The notes below the pieces were generated by a model. The model had not been told where the DNA came from, made no database searches, and saw nothing but the letters and a program-made list of their open reading frames with translations. DNA of 64,000 nucleotides from Rossellomorea arthrocnemi. GTDB taxonomy: Bacteria; Bacillota; Bacilli; Bacillales; Bacillaceae_B. The translations under genes were made by a program, and so were the position numbers. The DNA lies in contig NZ_CAJGBF010000011.1 of the NCBI RefSeq assembly GCF_904424705.1, positions 62,001 to 126,000 on the forward strand, given 5' to 3'. Shown in pieces: positions 25,533 through 33,129 of the stretch; positions within the stretch are counted from its first letter, which is position 1; every line of letters begins with the position of its first letter.

Positions 25533-26195
25533 ATGAAAAAATCATCCCCGATGAAATATCTGGTATTACTTACTGTGTTAGTGGCTGTCATTTTGGCGGC
25601 GATCGTTATGCTGAACAACAAGGCGCAAAACAAGGATGAAGCCTTGGAGTCTCACCCAGACACAAAAAATCAGCCCCTTTTAGGTGAAAAGGATTCACCT
25701 GTCTCAGTGGTCGAGTTCGGTGATTTTAAGTGTCCTGCATGTAAGGCATGGGGGGAAAGGATATATCCTCAACTAAAAGAAGATTTCATTGATACAGGCA
25801 AAGCAAATGTATCCTATGTAAATGTGCTCTTTCACGGTGAGGAATCAACCCTGGGTGCGTTAGCAGCCGAGTCAGTATTTAAAAATGATCCCGATTCTTA
25901 TTGGGAATTTCAAAAAGAACTATTTAATCAGCAGCCTGAAGAAGATCATGATGCACCGTGGATTACAGTGGAAAAACTGTTGGAAGTGGCGGGTAATACG
26001 ACCGATATGGATCTTGATCAGTTAAAAAAAGACATAGAGCAGCAAACGTTCAAGGAACAACTCGAGGTGGATAATTCCCTCGTGGAAGAGTTCAAGGTGG
26101 AAAAGACACCGACAGTGATCATCAATGGGGTAAAACTTGAGGATCCGTATGATTACGAGCGAATTAAATCGTTAATTGAAGAAGGGCAAGAATAG
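25533..26195 (+). CDS. bdbD: BdbD-like DsbA-family thiol oxidase
   Basis: 220 aa from ATG 25533 (GAAGAGGTG upstream; an earlier frame start at 25461 lacks a ribosome binding site). One N-terminal membrane anchor (residues 10-27), then a DsbA fold with FGDFKCPACKAWGE (Cys67, Cys70) and cis-Pro KTPTVIINGVK. It introduces disulfides into exported proteins and is re-oxidised by BdbC, encoded immediately downstream with no gap. Divergent from resA, so oxidising and reducing thiol pathways share one intergenic region. Confidence 0.93.
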   Translation: MKKSSPMKYLVLLTVLVAVILAAIVMLNNKAQNKDEALESHPDTKNQPLLGEKDSPVSVVEFGDFKCPACKAWGERIYPQLKEDFIDTGKANVSYVNVLFHGEESTLGALAAESVFKNDPDSYWEFQKELFNQQPEEDHDAPWITVEKLLEVAGNTTDMDLDQLKKDIEQQTFKEQLEVDNSLVEEFKVEKTPTVIINGVKLEDPYDYERIKSLIEEGQE

Positions 26196-26615
26196 ATGAA
26201 GGAAGTTAGCAAAAGTCAATATTTTCTTTATGGTGCATGGGTCGTTTCAATCATTGCAACACTCGGAAGTTTATATTTCAGTGAAATAAGAGGGTTCATT
26301 CCTTGTGAATTATGCTGGTTTCAAAGGATATTCATGTATCCATTGACGTTGATTCTGGGAGTGGCGACGTTTCAAAATGATAGCGGACTTAGAAAAATCA
26401 TACTTCCTATGTCGATCGTCGGAGGCACGATTTCCATATTGCATTATTTGGAACAAAAAATTGAAGGGTTCGGAGGGATCAAGCCCTGTGCGAGTGGTGT
26501 TCCCTGCAATGCCGAATATATTAATTGGCTCGGATTCATCACGATTCCATTCCTGGCCCTCACAGCTTTTGTATTTATCACTATTTTCACCCTGCTATCA
26601 GCAAATAAAAAGTAA
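26196..26615 (+). CDS. bdbC: BdbC-like DsbB-family quinone oxidoreductase
   Basis: 139 aa, four membrane helices. The two cysteine pairs of the DsbB/BdbC family are present: Cys37-Cys40 (IPCELCWFQR) and Cys98-Cys104 (KPCASGVPC). It passes electrons from BdbD to the quinone pool. Starts one base after the bdbD stop, so translation is coupled. Confidence 0.95.
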   Translation: MKEVSKSQYFLYGAWVVSIIATLGSLYFSEIRGFIPCELCWFQRIFMYPLTLILGVATFQNDSGLRKIILPMSIVGGTISILHYLEQKIEGFGGIKPCASGVPCNAEYINWLGFITIPFLALTAFVFITIFTLLSANKK

Positions 26616-26656
26616 TTAAGCAGCGATATTCAAGTGAAATGGAAATGCTATACAGC

Positions 26657-26688
26657 AAATGAGCCATGAAATATCATGGCTCATTTTA
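26657..26688. terminator. Bidirectional terminator after bdbC
   Basis: AAATGAGCCAT and ATGGCTCATTT pair; it serves bdbC and the convergent minus-strand pair. Confidence 0.85.
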
Positions 26689-26892
26689 TATTCTGATAAC
26701 CAGGTAATCACCGTTCGTCATCTGCACAACATCTGCTTTTAAACCTTTCGCTATATCGACCGTCATTTGTTTCAATTCCTCAAGATTGTCACTGTATAAA
26801 AGAAGCGGTCCTCCATTTATCACCCTGTCACGATCTGAAGTTAAATAAGCCAATATTTGATATGGAGGTTTCATTGAATTTTCCCTGCCCAA
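26686..26892 (-). CDS. Capping-complex-subunit-like small protein paired with YIEGIA
   Basis: 68 aa, immediately downstream of the YIEGIA gene (6-base gap). The sequence PYQILAYLTSDRDRVINGG...LLYSDNLEEL matches the small partner known as the capping complex subunit for YIEGIA in Bacillales. Cytosolic and beta-rich. Function of the pair is not well established; related genes are linked to sporulation. Confidence 0.7.
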   Translation of the reverse strand: MGRENSMKPPYQILAYLTSDRDRVINGGPLLLYSDNLEELKQMTVDIAKGLKADVVQMTNGDYLVIRI

Positions 26893-26898
26893 GAAGAC

Positions 26899-27816
26899 TC
26901 ACCCTTTCAAGTTGGTTTTCATCACAGCGTGAGATTTTTTCGTACTTTCAAGTAAGGGGCATTTTTTTACGGCCTCGATGAAGGCATCTATGTCACGCTT
27001 GATCGGAACAAGAGTGATCATGACCTTGCCATCCACGTAATCTTTTCTTGTGAACTGATAGCGTTTGACACCCAATGCCCGGCATGCTTCAAATAAAGCG
27101 GCCTGCCGTTGTCCGAAGTTATCCAGATTGATCCTGAAATGATTTTCTTTAGGGTAGATGACGACGGCCATTCCTTCTTCTGTAAATAGCTTTTCAGCGT
27201 TGTCCGTTCCGAGCAGGTTGCTGACATACATATCATCTACATAAAGGGATGAATCTTTTACGACTACTTTTCCCTCCTTTACCTCTGCAATATCCCCGAT
27301 CGTCTTGCCTTTCGTGAATCTTTGCAAATAATACAAGAGTGCGAAACCCGCCAATGCACCCCCGATTATACAAATCATTAGATTTTTCAAATCGAGAGTG
27401 CCTCGGAGCAGGGAAATTGTGAAGGAAGTGACGAGTGCGACGAGAAAAGCAATATAATTTCTAGCTTCAAATGTTTTGGCTATTCCATCTATGTATGCCT
27501 TTCCCCGATAAGTAAATTCTGTTTCCTCCAAGTCACTCAAACTTTCCTTTTCCATTTTTCGTACATCTCTAAATTGTTGAAGAGCCAATGTTAGGAACGT
27601 CACCGCCACAAAGTTTTTGCTTAGTAACGCAGGAATTGCCACGGCCCCGAGAGCCGCTGCTACAAAACCCGTAATGATTTGAATAAGATAACCATTGGGG
27701 TAACTGGGATACTGCCTGAAGTCTTCTTTGATGGTTATGATCCTTGCAATCGTTCCAATTACAATCGCACTGATAATGGTAATTAGTTCATTTGATGTTA
27801 TACCGACTGATTCCAT
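26899..27816 (-). CDS. YIEGIA-family membrane protein
   Basis: 305 aa. N-terminal membrane region (four or more helices) with the family segment YPSYPNGYLIQIITGFVAAA, then FLTLALQQFRDVRKMEKESL, two more helices near 120-165, and a cytoplasmic C-terminal domain of about 130 residues (KTIGDIAEVKEGKVVVKDSS...). Known from spore-forming Bacillales; biochemical role unclear. Its presence between redox and metal genes suggests that chromosomal genes were carried along. Confidence 0.75.
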   Translation of the reverse strand: MESVGITSNELITIISAIVIGTIARIITIKEDFRQYPSYPNGYLIQIITGFVAAALGAVAIPALLSKNFVAVTFLTLALQQFRDVRKMEKESLSDLEETEFTYRGKAYIDGIAKTFEARNYIAFLVALVTSFTISLLRGTLDLKNLMICIIGGALAGFALLYYLQRFTKGKTIGDIAEVKEGKVVVKDSSLYVDDMYVSNLLGTDNAEKLFTEEGMAVVIYPKENHFRINLDNFGQRQAALFEACRALGVKRYQFTRKDYVDGKVMITLVPIKRDIDAFIEAVKKCPLLESTKKSHAVMKTNLKG

Positions 27817-27910
27817 GGTGTATCACCTCGATTAATGGGGATGGATATGGATTAGTATTAGGAAATCGTCTGTGGTTTATGCGATGTTTATTCTTGCATT
27901 TATATGTGTA

Positions 27911-27923
27911 TATATGTTCATAT
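27911..27923. promoter_or_regulatory. Shared 13-mer, candidate operator upstream of czcD
   Basis: TATATGTTCATAT, identical to 29840-29852 and one mismatch from the reverse complement of 32694-32706. ATGAACA/TGTTCAT with flanking AT matches operators of CzrA/SmtB-type repressors. Confidence 0.55.
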
Positions 27924-27954
27924 TGGGATATTAAAGAAGAAAGAGGTTCAAATT

Positions 27955-28062
27955 GTGGAGACTGCCTTTCTACTAACGTGTTTATTTATTTTGATCATTG
28001 TCCTTCTTTATAGGTTCTTTATCCTTGCTGCTTATAAGAAAGGAAATAAGATGAAAAAATAA
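27955..28062 (+). CDS. Small single-helix membrane protein (35 aa)
   Basis: GTG at 27955 with AAAGAGG 8 bases upstream, TAA at 28060. The peptide is one hydrophobic helix (LLTCLFILIIVLLYRFFILA) followed by a basic tail (YKKGNKMKK), the usual topology of small membrane regulators. It sits between the operator-like 13-mer and czcD, 22 bases ahead of the czcD start, so it may be the first gene of the czcD transcript. Confidence 0.5.
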   Translation: METAFLLTCLFILIIVLLYRFFILAAYKKGNKMKK

Positions 28063-28084
28063 TGTAAGAGGAGCGTGATTCGAA

Positions 28085-28936
28085 TTGTCTAAGAGTCATT
28101 CATCAACCAAAAATACCAGGTTAGCTTTTTTCTTAAATCTAATTTTCACCATTATCGAGTTTATTGGAGGATACCTCACCAATAGTATGGCTATATTATC
28201 CGATGCAGTACATGATTTGGGTGATAGTTTGTCGCTCGGGGGATCATGGTATTTACAGAGACTTTCAAATAAAGAAGGGAACAACAGGTACAGCTTCGGA
28301 TACAAGAGGTTTTCAGCACTGGGCGCGTTGATAAGCGGGACCGTATTGCTATTCGGATCGATATTCGTTTTGACTGAGGCTATACCCAGATTGTTTAATC
28401 CAACTCATCCAGATGCCCAGGGGATGTTGTGGTTTGCAATATTGGGTGTCTCCATTAATGGATTCGCTGCATGGAGGTTACATAGTGGGAGCTCCATGAA
28501 TGAAAAGGTTCTGTCCTGGCATCTTCTTGAGGACATTCTCGGCTGGGTAGGGGTCCTGATCATCAGTATCGTGATGATGTTTAAGGATATACATATTCTG
28601 GACCCCATTCTTTCCATTGTGATTACGTGTTTTGTACTATTTAACGTAGTTAGAAACCTTATTAAAACGATAAAGATTTTTCTTGATGCAGTGCCGGATG
28701 AAGTTGATTTGGATGCCGTTGGTAAACAAATTAAGAGTATAAGCGGTGTGGAGGAGGTTGACCATCTTCATATCTGGTCGATCGATGGAGAAGAGAATGC
28801 CATGAGTACTCATTTATATACTTCGAAGGATTTTGCATGCGAAAAACAAGAAGAGATAAAAGAGCAGGTAAGAGATTTAGTTTCACATCTTCATATTAAA
28901 CATTCCACTATAGAAATTCATATAAAAGAAGACTAG
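28085..28936 (+). CDS. czcD: CzcD-like cation diffusion facilitator
   Basis: 283 aa, TTG start behind AGAGGAG. Six membrane helices. The metal site residues lie in helix 2 (LSDAVHDLGDS) and helix 5 (WHLLEDILGWVG), and the cytosolic C-terminal domain (VEEVDHLHIWSIDG) has the ferredoxin-like fold of CDF proteins. Exchanges Zn, Cd or Co for protons or potassium outward. Preceded by the 13-mer shared with ctaA/ltaS and the CzrA-like gene. Terminator overlaps the stop codon. Confidence 0.93.
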   Translation: MSKSHSSTKNTRLAFFLNLIFTIIEFIGGYLTNSMAILSDAVHDLGDSLSLGGSWYLQRLSNKEGNNRYSFGYKRFSALGALISGTVLLFGSIFVLTEAIPRLFNPTHPDAQGMLWFAILGVSINGFAAWRLHSGSSMNEKVLSWHLLEDILGWVGVLIISIVMMFKDIHILDPILSIVITCFVLFNVVRNLIKTIKIFLDAVPDEVDLDAVGKQIKSISGVEEVDHLHIWSIDGEENAMSTHLYTSKDFACEKQEEIKEQVRDLVSHLHIKHSTIEIHIKED

Positions 28937-28960
28937 GCAGAAGAAGCTGCCTAGTTTTTC
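28932..28960. terminator. Bidirectional terminator between czcD and ctaA
   Basis: ACTAGGCAG and CTGCCTAGT pair, with TTTTTC on the plus side and A/T-rich sequence on the other. Confidence 0.85.
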
Positions 28961-29796
28961 TTCTTTTGGTTGAAGTAACAGATTGCTGTCATATGACTAA
29001 GCAATGCTACGGTAAGAATGGAAAAAATCATGTGTAGAGATGAAGAGATTGGGCTGAGTTCCTCCGTTTTGGCAATAAATCCTCCAAAGGTTGTAAATCC
29101 AGCCAGCAAAATCAATAGCAAGGTTTGTTTCTTCATCACTTTATACCTGAACGAAAGGAATAGTGCATATCCCGTAGAGAATAGTGTGACCATTCCTAAA
29201 ACACCGTGCATCAAATATACGAAGGTTGCCAGTTTGATTTCTGTGGTGTTTATTTCGAATAGAAGTTGACTTAGTTCAAAATGTTTAAAGAGAGCACCTA
29301 CTAGCACCTCTGTCATAAGAGCTGTAAATCCAAAAAACAAAGGTATTCTTATTTCTTCCAGATCCCTGTTTTCAGGTCTTTTATTTAACCCTGCATAAAG
29401 GAAAATGAGAGAGATTAATAGAAATAGACTAAACATCACATCAAGTGTCGTGAAGCCGGTTGGTGTTCCCAGTAATACATTCATCCCGCCAATCATAGCT
29501 TGGATAAATAAGAGAATCATTGAAAGAACCGAAATGACTTTTACTGCTTTATCGGATGATTTCTTCCATGCCAAGATTGCGTTGATAAGAATGACCAGCC
29601 CGAGCAGAGTAGTAAATAAACGGTGAGAATATTCGATTACAATGTGATAATCGGTTATATCCGGAATGATTTTCCCGTTACAGAATGGCCAATCAGTACC
29701 ACAGGCATCGCCTGAATTAGTGGCAACTACCAAATTTCCAAGAATTAGTGCAACGATCGTTATATTAATTGTAAATAAGGAAAAATTAATTTTCAT
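28951..29796 (-). CDS. ctaA: CtaA-like heme A synthase
   Basis: 281 aa, eight membrane helices. Cys32 and Cys39 (ACGTDWPFC) match the extracellular disulfide cysteines of Bacillus CtaA, Glu55 and His58 lie in IEYSHRLFTT, and further heme-ligand histidines are in YLMHGVLGM and SSLHMIFS. CtaA oxidises heme O to heme A for aa3 and caa3 oxidases. No ctaB or oxidase genes are near. The 13-mer at 29840 is in its promoter region. Probably a second copy; a metal-tolerant respiratory role is inferred. Confidence 0.88.
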   Translation of the reverse strand: MKINFSLFTINITIVALILGNLVVATNSGDACGTDWPFCNGKIIPDITDYHIVIEYSHRLFTTLLGLVILINAILAWKKSSDKAVKVISVLSMILLFIQAMIGGMNVLLGTPTGFTTLDVMFSLFLLISLIFLYAGLNKRPENRDLEEIRIPLFFGFTALMTEVLVGALFKHFELSQLLFEINTTEIKLATFVYLMHGVLGMVTLFSTGYALFLSFRYKVMKKQTLLLILLAGFTTFGGFIAKTEELSPISSSLHMIFSILTVALLSHMTAICYFNQKKKN

Positions 29797-29839
29797 TTTT
29801 CATAGTAGTCCTTTCATGTTAAACTGGGTATTATATTTA

Positions 29840-29852
29840 TATATGTTCATAT
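29840..29852. promoter_or_regulatory. Shared 13-mer between ctaA and ltaS
   Basis: TATATGTTCATAT, identical to the site upstream of czcD. It lies 44 bases upstream of the ctaA start and 111 bases upstream of ltaS, so it could act on either divergent gene. Confidence 0.55.
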
Positions 29853-29962
29853 ATTAACAGGTTCAAGCGAGTCAGCTCAAACGTTTAAGGCGGTTTTCAC
29901 ATAACGTTCACCATTCATGTAATATAAAATAAACAATAATAGATTTATGGAGTTGATACAAA

Positions 29963-31822
29963 TTGGATTTATTAAAGAAACAAATGGGAGACAACTTCTT
30001 TCTGTTGACTCTCATCTTTTTAATTGCAAAATCATACGTAGTCAGTCGGTTCGTCTTTAATCTGGAGATTGAGAATGTCATGCAGGAACTGATTCTATTC
30101 CTGGCGAATGCAGGGTCTATCATGCTCATTCTTTCCTTAGTGGCGATCGGTAAGAAAGAAACACTGAAATGGAAGCTTTTGGTCACCAATATCCTAGGAA
30201 CGTCCATTCTCTATTTTAACGTGGTGTATTATCGATTTTTCAATGACTTCATTACAATGCCGGTACTCTTTCAAACAGACAACGCGTCGGATTTGGGAGG
30301 GAGTATAGTTAGTTTGATGAATCCATTGGATATCTTTTTAATTGCTGACTTTTTGCTCATCTTTTATCTATTCAAATATGTGAATTTCGTTAGAAATAAG
30401 CAAAAACACTTCAAATTTGCATTCGCATCTGTTCTCATTTTATTGTTAAATATCGGTCTTGCGAATATAGAAAGGCCCCAGCTACTGACCAGATCCTTTG
30501 ACCGTCAAATGCTTGTGAAAAATTTAGGAGTGTACAATTATCATCTTTATGACGGATTTCTGCAAGCCAAGACGAATATGAATCGGGCCCTTGCGGATAA
30601 TTCAGAGCTGGCTGAAGTCTTGAACTATACAGAATCCATTAAAAGACCGGTAAACGAAGAAATGACTGGGGCTGCAAAAGGAAAGAATGTATTTGTGATT
30701 TCACTTGAGTCCACTCAGAACTTTGTCATTAATAATAAAGTGGATGGAAAAGTAATTACTCCTTTTCTAAATCAGTTAATCAGTCAAGAGGATACGTATT
30801 ATTTCAATAATTTCTATCATCAAACGGGACAAGGAAAGACATCCGATTCTGAGTTCTTGTTTGAAAATTCATTATATGGACTGCCGAGAGGAGCAGCATT
30901 CTTTACACATGCTCAAAACCAATATAAAGGGCTTCCATCATTGTTAAAAGAGAAAGGGTATACAACATCCGTGTTCCATTCCAATAACAAAAGCTTTTGG
31001 AACAGGGATGTTATGTATCGGAATTTGGGATATGATAACTACTTTTCCGAGTCATACTACAAGGTGAATAGTGAAAACACAATCGGGTGGGGATTAAAAG
31101 ATCAATCGTTCTATGAACAATCAATTCCTTACTTAAAAGATCTTTCACAGCCATTTTATTCAAAATTCATTACCTTAACGAATCATTTCCCTTTTTCTCT
31201 TGAACAAGAAGATGAATCGATCCCGGAATGGACATCAAATGACGGAACGGTGAATCGTTACTTCACTACAGTCAGATATGAAGATGAAGCGTTAAAGCTA
31301 TTTTTTGAAAGGTTGAAAGAAGAAGGTTTATACGAGAACTCAGTCTTCATCATCATGGGAGACCATTATGGAATTTCTCAAAATCATAATGATGCAATGG
31401 GGCAGTATTTAGGTAAAGAAATCACCCCATTCGTAAATACCCAGCTTCAACGAGTCCCGATGATTGTTCATATTCCAGGTGAAACAAATGGACGCACCAT
31501 ATCAAATGTAAGCGGACAAATCGATGTGAAACCTACCATATTAAACATGTTGGGGATAAAGCCAGATGAAGACATCCAGTTCGGATCGGATTTATTTACG
31601 AAGGATCCTGATCAATTTGTCGTACTCCGAGACGGCAGCTTCATTACAGATAAATACGTGTATACCGATCAGAAGTGTTATGACAAAAGGACAGAAAAGC
31701 TGACGGAACAAACTGCATGTGAGCCCTATATCAAACAGGCAGAAGACGAATTAGATTATTCGGATCAAGTGGTTTATGGAGACTTGTTAAGATTTTTAGA
31801 AGAAAAGAAACAAGATGATTAA
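29963..31822 (+). CDS. ltaS: LtaS-family lipoteichoic acid synthase
   Basis: 619 aa, TTG start with GGAG upstream. Five N-terminal membrane helices (about 10-170), then an extracellular alkaline-phosphatase-like domain. Motifs: VFVISLESTQNF with the metal-binding Glu, QGKTSDSEF with the catalytic Thr at about 293, and FIIMGDHYGIS for the Asp/His metal ligands. It transfers glycerol phosphate from phosphatidylglycerol to lipoteichoic acid and is Mn-dependent in known members. One of several envelope biosynthesis genes in this metal island. Intact. Confidence 0.93.
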   Translation: MDLLKKQMGDNFFLLTLIFLIAKSYVVSRFVFNLEIENVMQELILFLANAGSIMLILSLVAIGKKETLKWKLLVTNILGTSILYFNVVYYRFFNDFITMPVLFQTDNASDLGGSIVSLMNPLDIFLIADFLLIFYLFKYVNFVRNKQKHFKFAFASVLILLLNIGLANIERPQLLTRSFDRQMLVKNLGVYNYHLYDGFLQAKTNMNRALADNSELAEVLNYTESIKRPVNEEMTGAAKGKNVFVISLESTQNFVINNKVDGKVITPFLNQLISQEDTYYFNNFYHQTGQGKTSDSEFLFENSLYGLPRGAAFFTHAQNQYKGLPSLLKEKGYTTSVFHSNNKSFWNRDVMYRNLGYDNYFSESYYKVNSENTIGWGLKDQSFYEQSIPYLKDLSQPFYSKFITLTNHFPFSLEQEDESIPEWTSNDGTVNRYFTTVRYEDEALKLFFERLKEEGLYENSVFIIMGDHYGISQNHNDAMGQYLGKEITPFVNTQLQRVPMIVHIPGETNGRTISNVSGQIDVKPTILNMLGIKPDEDIQFGSDLFTKDPDQFVVLRDGSFITDKYVYTDQKCYDKRTEKLTEQTACEPYIKQAEDELDYSDQVVYGDLLRFLEEKKQDD

Positions 31823-31827
31823 AAAAC

Positions 31828-31864
31828 AAGCTGAAGTTGCCCCAGATAACTTCAGCTTATTTCT
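31828..31864 (+). terminator. ltaS terminator
   Basis: AAGCTGAAGTT and AACTTCAGCTT pair, followed by ATTTCT. Confidence 0.8.
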
Positions 31865-32048
31865 CTGGGTGGAGTTCCTTGATTATCTTAAAATCAACAG
31901 CAACTTTAACATGAATTATTTCATTAAATGCTTTTTCTCTATATCGATTATATCAACAGATTTACGAAAGAATATATGTCCTTTTCCCTGAATATGATTT
32001 CTAGTAGGAATAGGGGGAGTTGGTATTCACATTTATACAGGTTTATAC

Positions 32049-32642
32049 GTGGGAATTCCTTTAGTCATTGGTGTTATGACCGGTATATTCACCTATTCCA
32101 TGATTGGAAATTATAAAAGAATCCTCTCTAAATTAATTGGGTTTTGTATATTATTATATCTGATGTTGGAGTTAATCCCACAAATTATTGGAGAGTACAA
32201 TTACAAGGGTGTCTTGTTAGGAAGTACAAGTGCTATAATCATTTTTTTCGCATTAGCTCAACTTTCTAATCGAAAAAAAAGCATAAATAAAAGGTTGCCA
32301 TTTATAGCACTGATTTCAGGCTTTATGCTACATAGTATTCCGACTGGTTTCACCATCGGGATAACTGCTGTCATTGACTGGGTTTTAGCGTTGAAACAAT
32401 TGAAAGGAATGTTCATTCATCACTTAGGAGAAGGGATAGGCATGGCAAGTCTCTTGTTAAAACAAAGAAGTGAAATGCACCTTGCCCTTGGAGTTGCTTC
32501 TGGAATATTAATTACAGTGGTATTTTATTTTTCTATGTTGGCTGGGACTAATTATCAAGTGAATGAGCATACGGCAAATTGGGTTGTGGGTGTGTCGATA
32601 GGCTCGCTAATCTACGCGATGATGCATTTATTTGAAACGTAA
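32049..32642 (+). CDS. ZIP-family-like metal transporter, N terminus possibly damaged
   Basis: 197 aa from GTG 32049. The ZIP signatures are HSIPTGFTIG in helix 4 and HHLGEGIGMA in helix 5, where His and Glu form the metal site. The frame is open back to 31998 (FLVGIGGVGIHIYTGLY, typical ZIP helix 1) but without a start codon, and an ATG at 31994 is in another frame, so a one-base deletion near 31998 is likely. ZIP proteins usually import Zn or other divalent ions. Function after damage is uncertain. Confidence 0.7.
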   Translation: MGIPLVIGVMTGIFTYSMIGNYKRILSKLIGFCILLYLMLELIPQIIGEYNYKGVLLGSTSAIIIFFALAQLSNRKKSINKRLPFIALISGFMLHSIPTGFTIGITAVIDWVLALKQLKGMFIHHLGEGIGMASLLLKQRSEMHLALGVASGILITVVFYFSMLAGTNYQVNEHTANWVVGVSIGSLIYAMMHLFET

Positions 32643-32643
32643 A

Positions 32644-32678
32644 GGAAGTCTGTTTGACAAAAGCAGATCTTTTTTTTA
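32644..32678 (+). terminator. Terminator after the ZIP-like gene
   Basis: AAGTCTG pairs with CAGATCTT (one bulge), followed by eight T residues. Confidence 0.7.
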
Positions 32679-32693
32679 TCATTAAAATTACAA

Positions 32694-32706
32694 TACATGA
32701 ACATAT
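32694..32706. promoter_or_regulatory. CzrA-type operator candidate upstream of the ArsR gene
   Basis: ACATGAACATATA, then ATCATATAA; the inverse of the czcD and ctaA/ltaS 13-mer with one mismatch. It lies 33 bases upstream of the repressor start, as expected for autoregulation. Confidence 0.6.
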
Positions 32707-32739
32707 AATCATATAATGGAATAGGATAGGAGTGTCAGT

Positions 32740-33108
32740 ATGGGGAAAAATGAAAAAGACGAGAAATTAATTGAATTAAATAAAGCAAAGGTCAAACAGA
32801 CCGAAATGTGTATCTGCGAAGACATTGATGAGGAAACGCTCTTTATTGTCACACAAACCTTTAAGGCTTTATCAGAACCTACTCGTGTAAAGATTCTTCA
32901 TCTGCTTGCCCAGGAAGAGCATTCAGTAAATCAGATTGCCGAGAAACTATCCTTACTACAAACCACTGTTTCTCATCAGCTTCGTTTCTTGAAGAATTTA
33001 CGCTTAGTTAAATATAGAAGGGAAGGAACAACTTTATATTACTCAGCGGATGATGATCACGTAATGAATATGCTTCAACAGACGATACACCATGCCAGAC
33101 ATCACTAA
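32740..33108 (+). CDS. czrA: CzrA-like ArsR-family Zn/Cd-responsive repressor
   Basis: 122 aa. Winged helix with [15 protein letters not shown] as recognition region. The C-terminal helix has the CzrA/SmtB alpha-5 zinc site exactly spaced as Asp105-x-His107, His118 and His121 (DDDHVMN...IHHARHH). A CIC pair (Cys24, Cys26) in the N-terminal arm recalls CadC, so the sensor may have both sites. It heads the operon with the P1B ATPase 21 bases downstream and probably controls the sites at 27911, 29840 and 32694. Confidence 0.92.
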   Translation: MGKNEKDEKLIELNKAKVKQTEMCICEDIDEETLFIVTQTFKALSEPTRVKILHLLAQEEHSVNQIAEKLSLLQTTVSHQLRFLKNLRLVKYRREGTTLYYSADDDHVMNMLQQTIHHARHH

Positions 33109-33129
33109 TGTTTTAACGGGGGACTAAAT

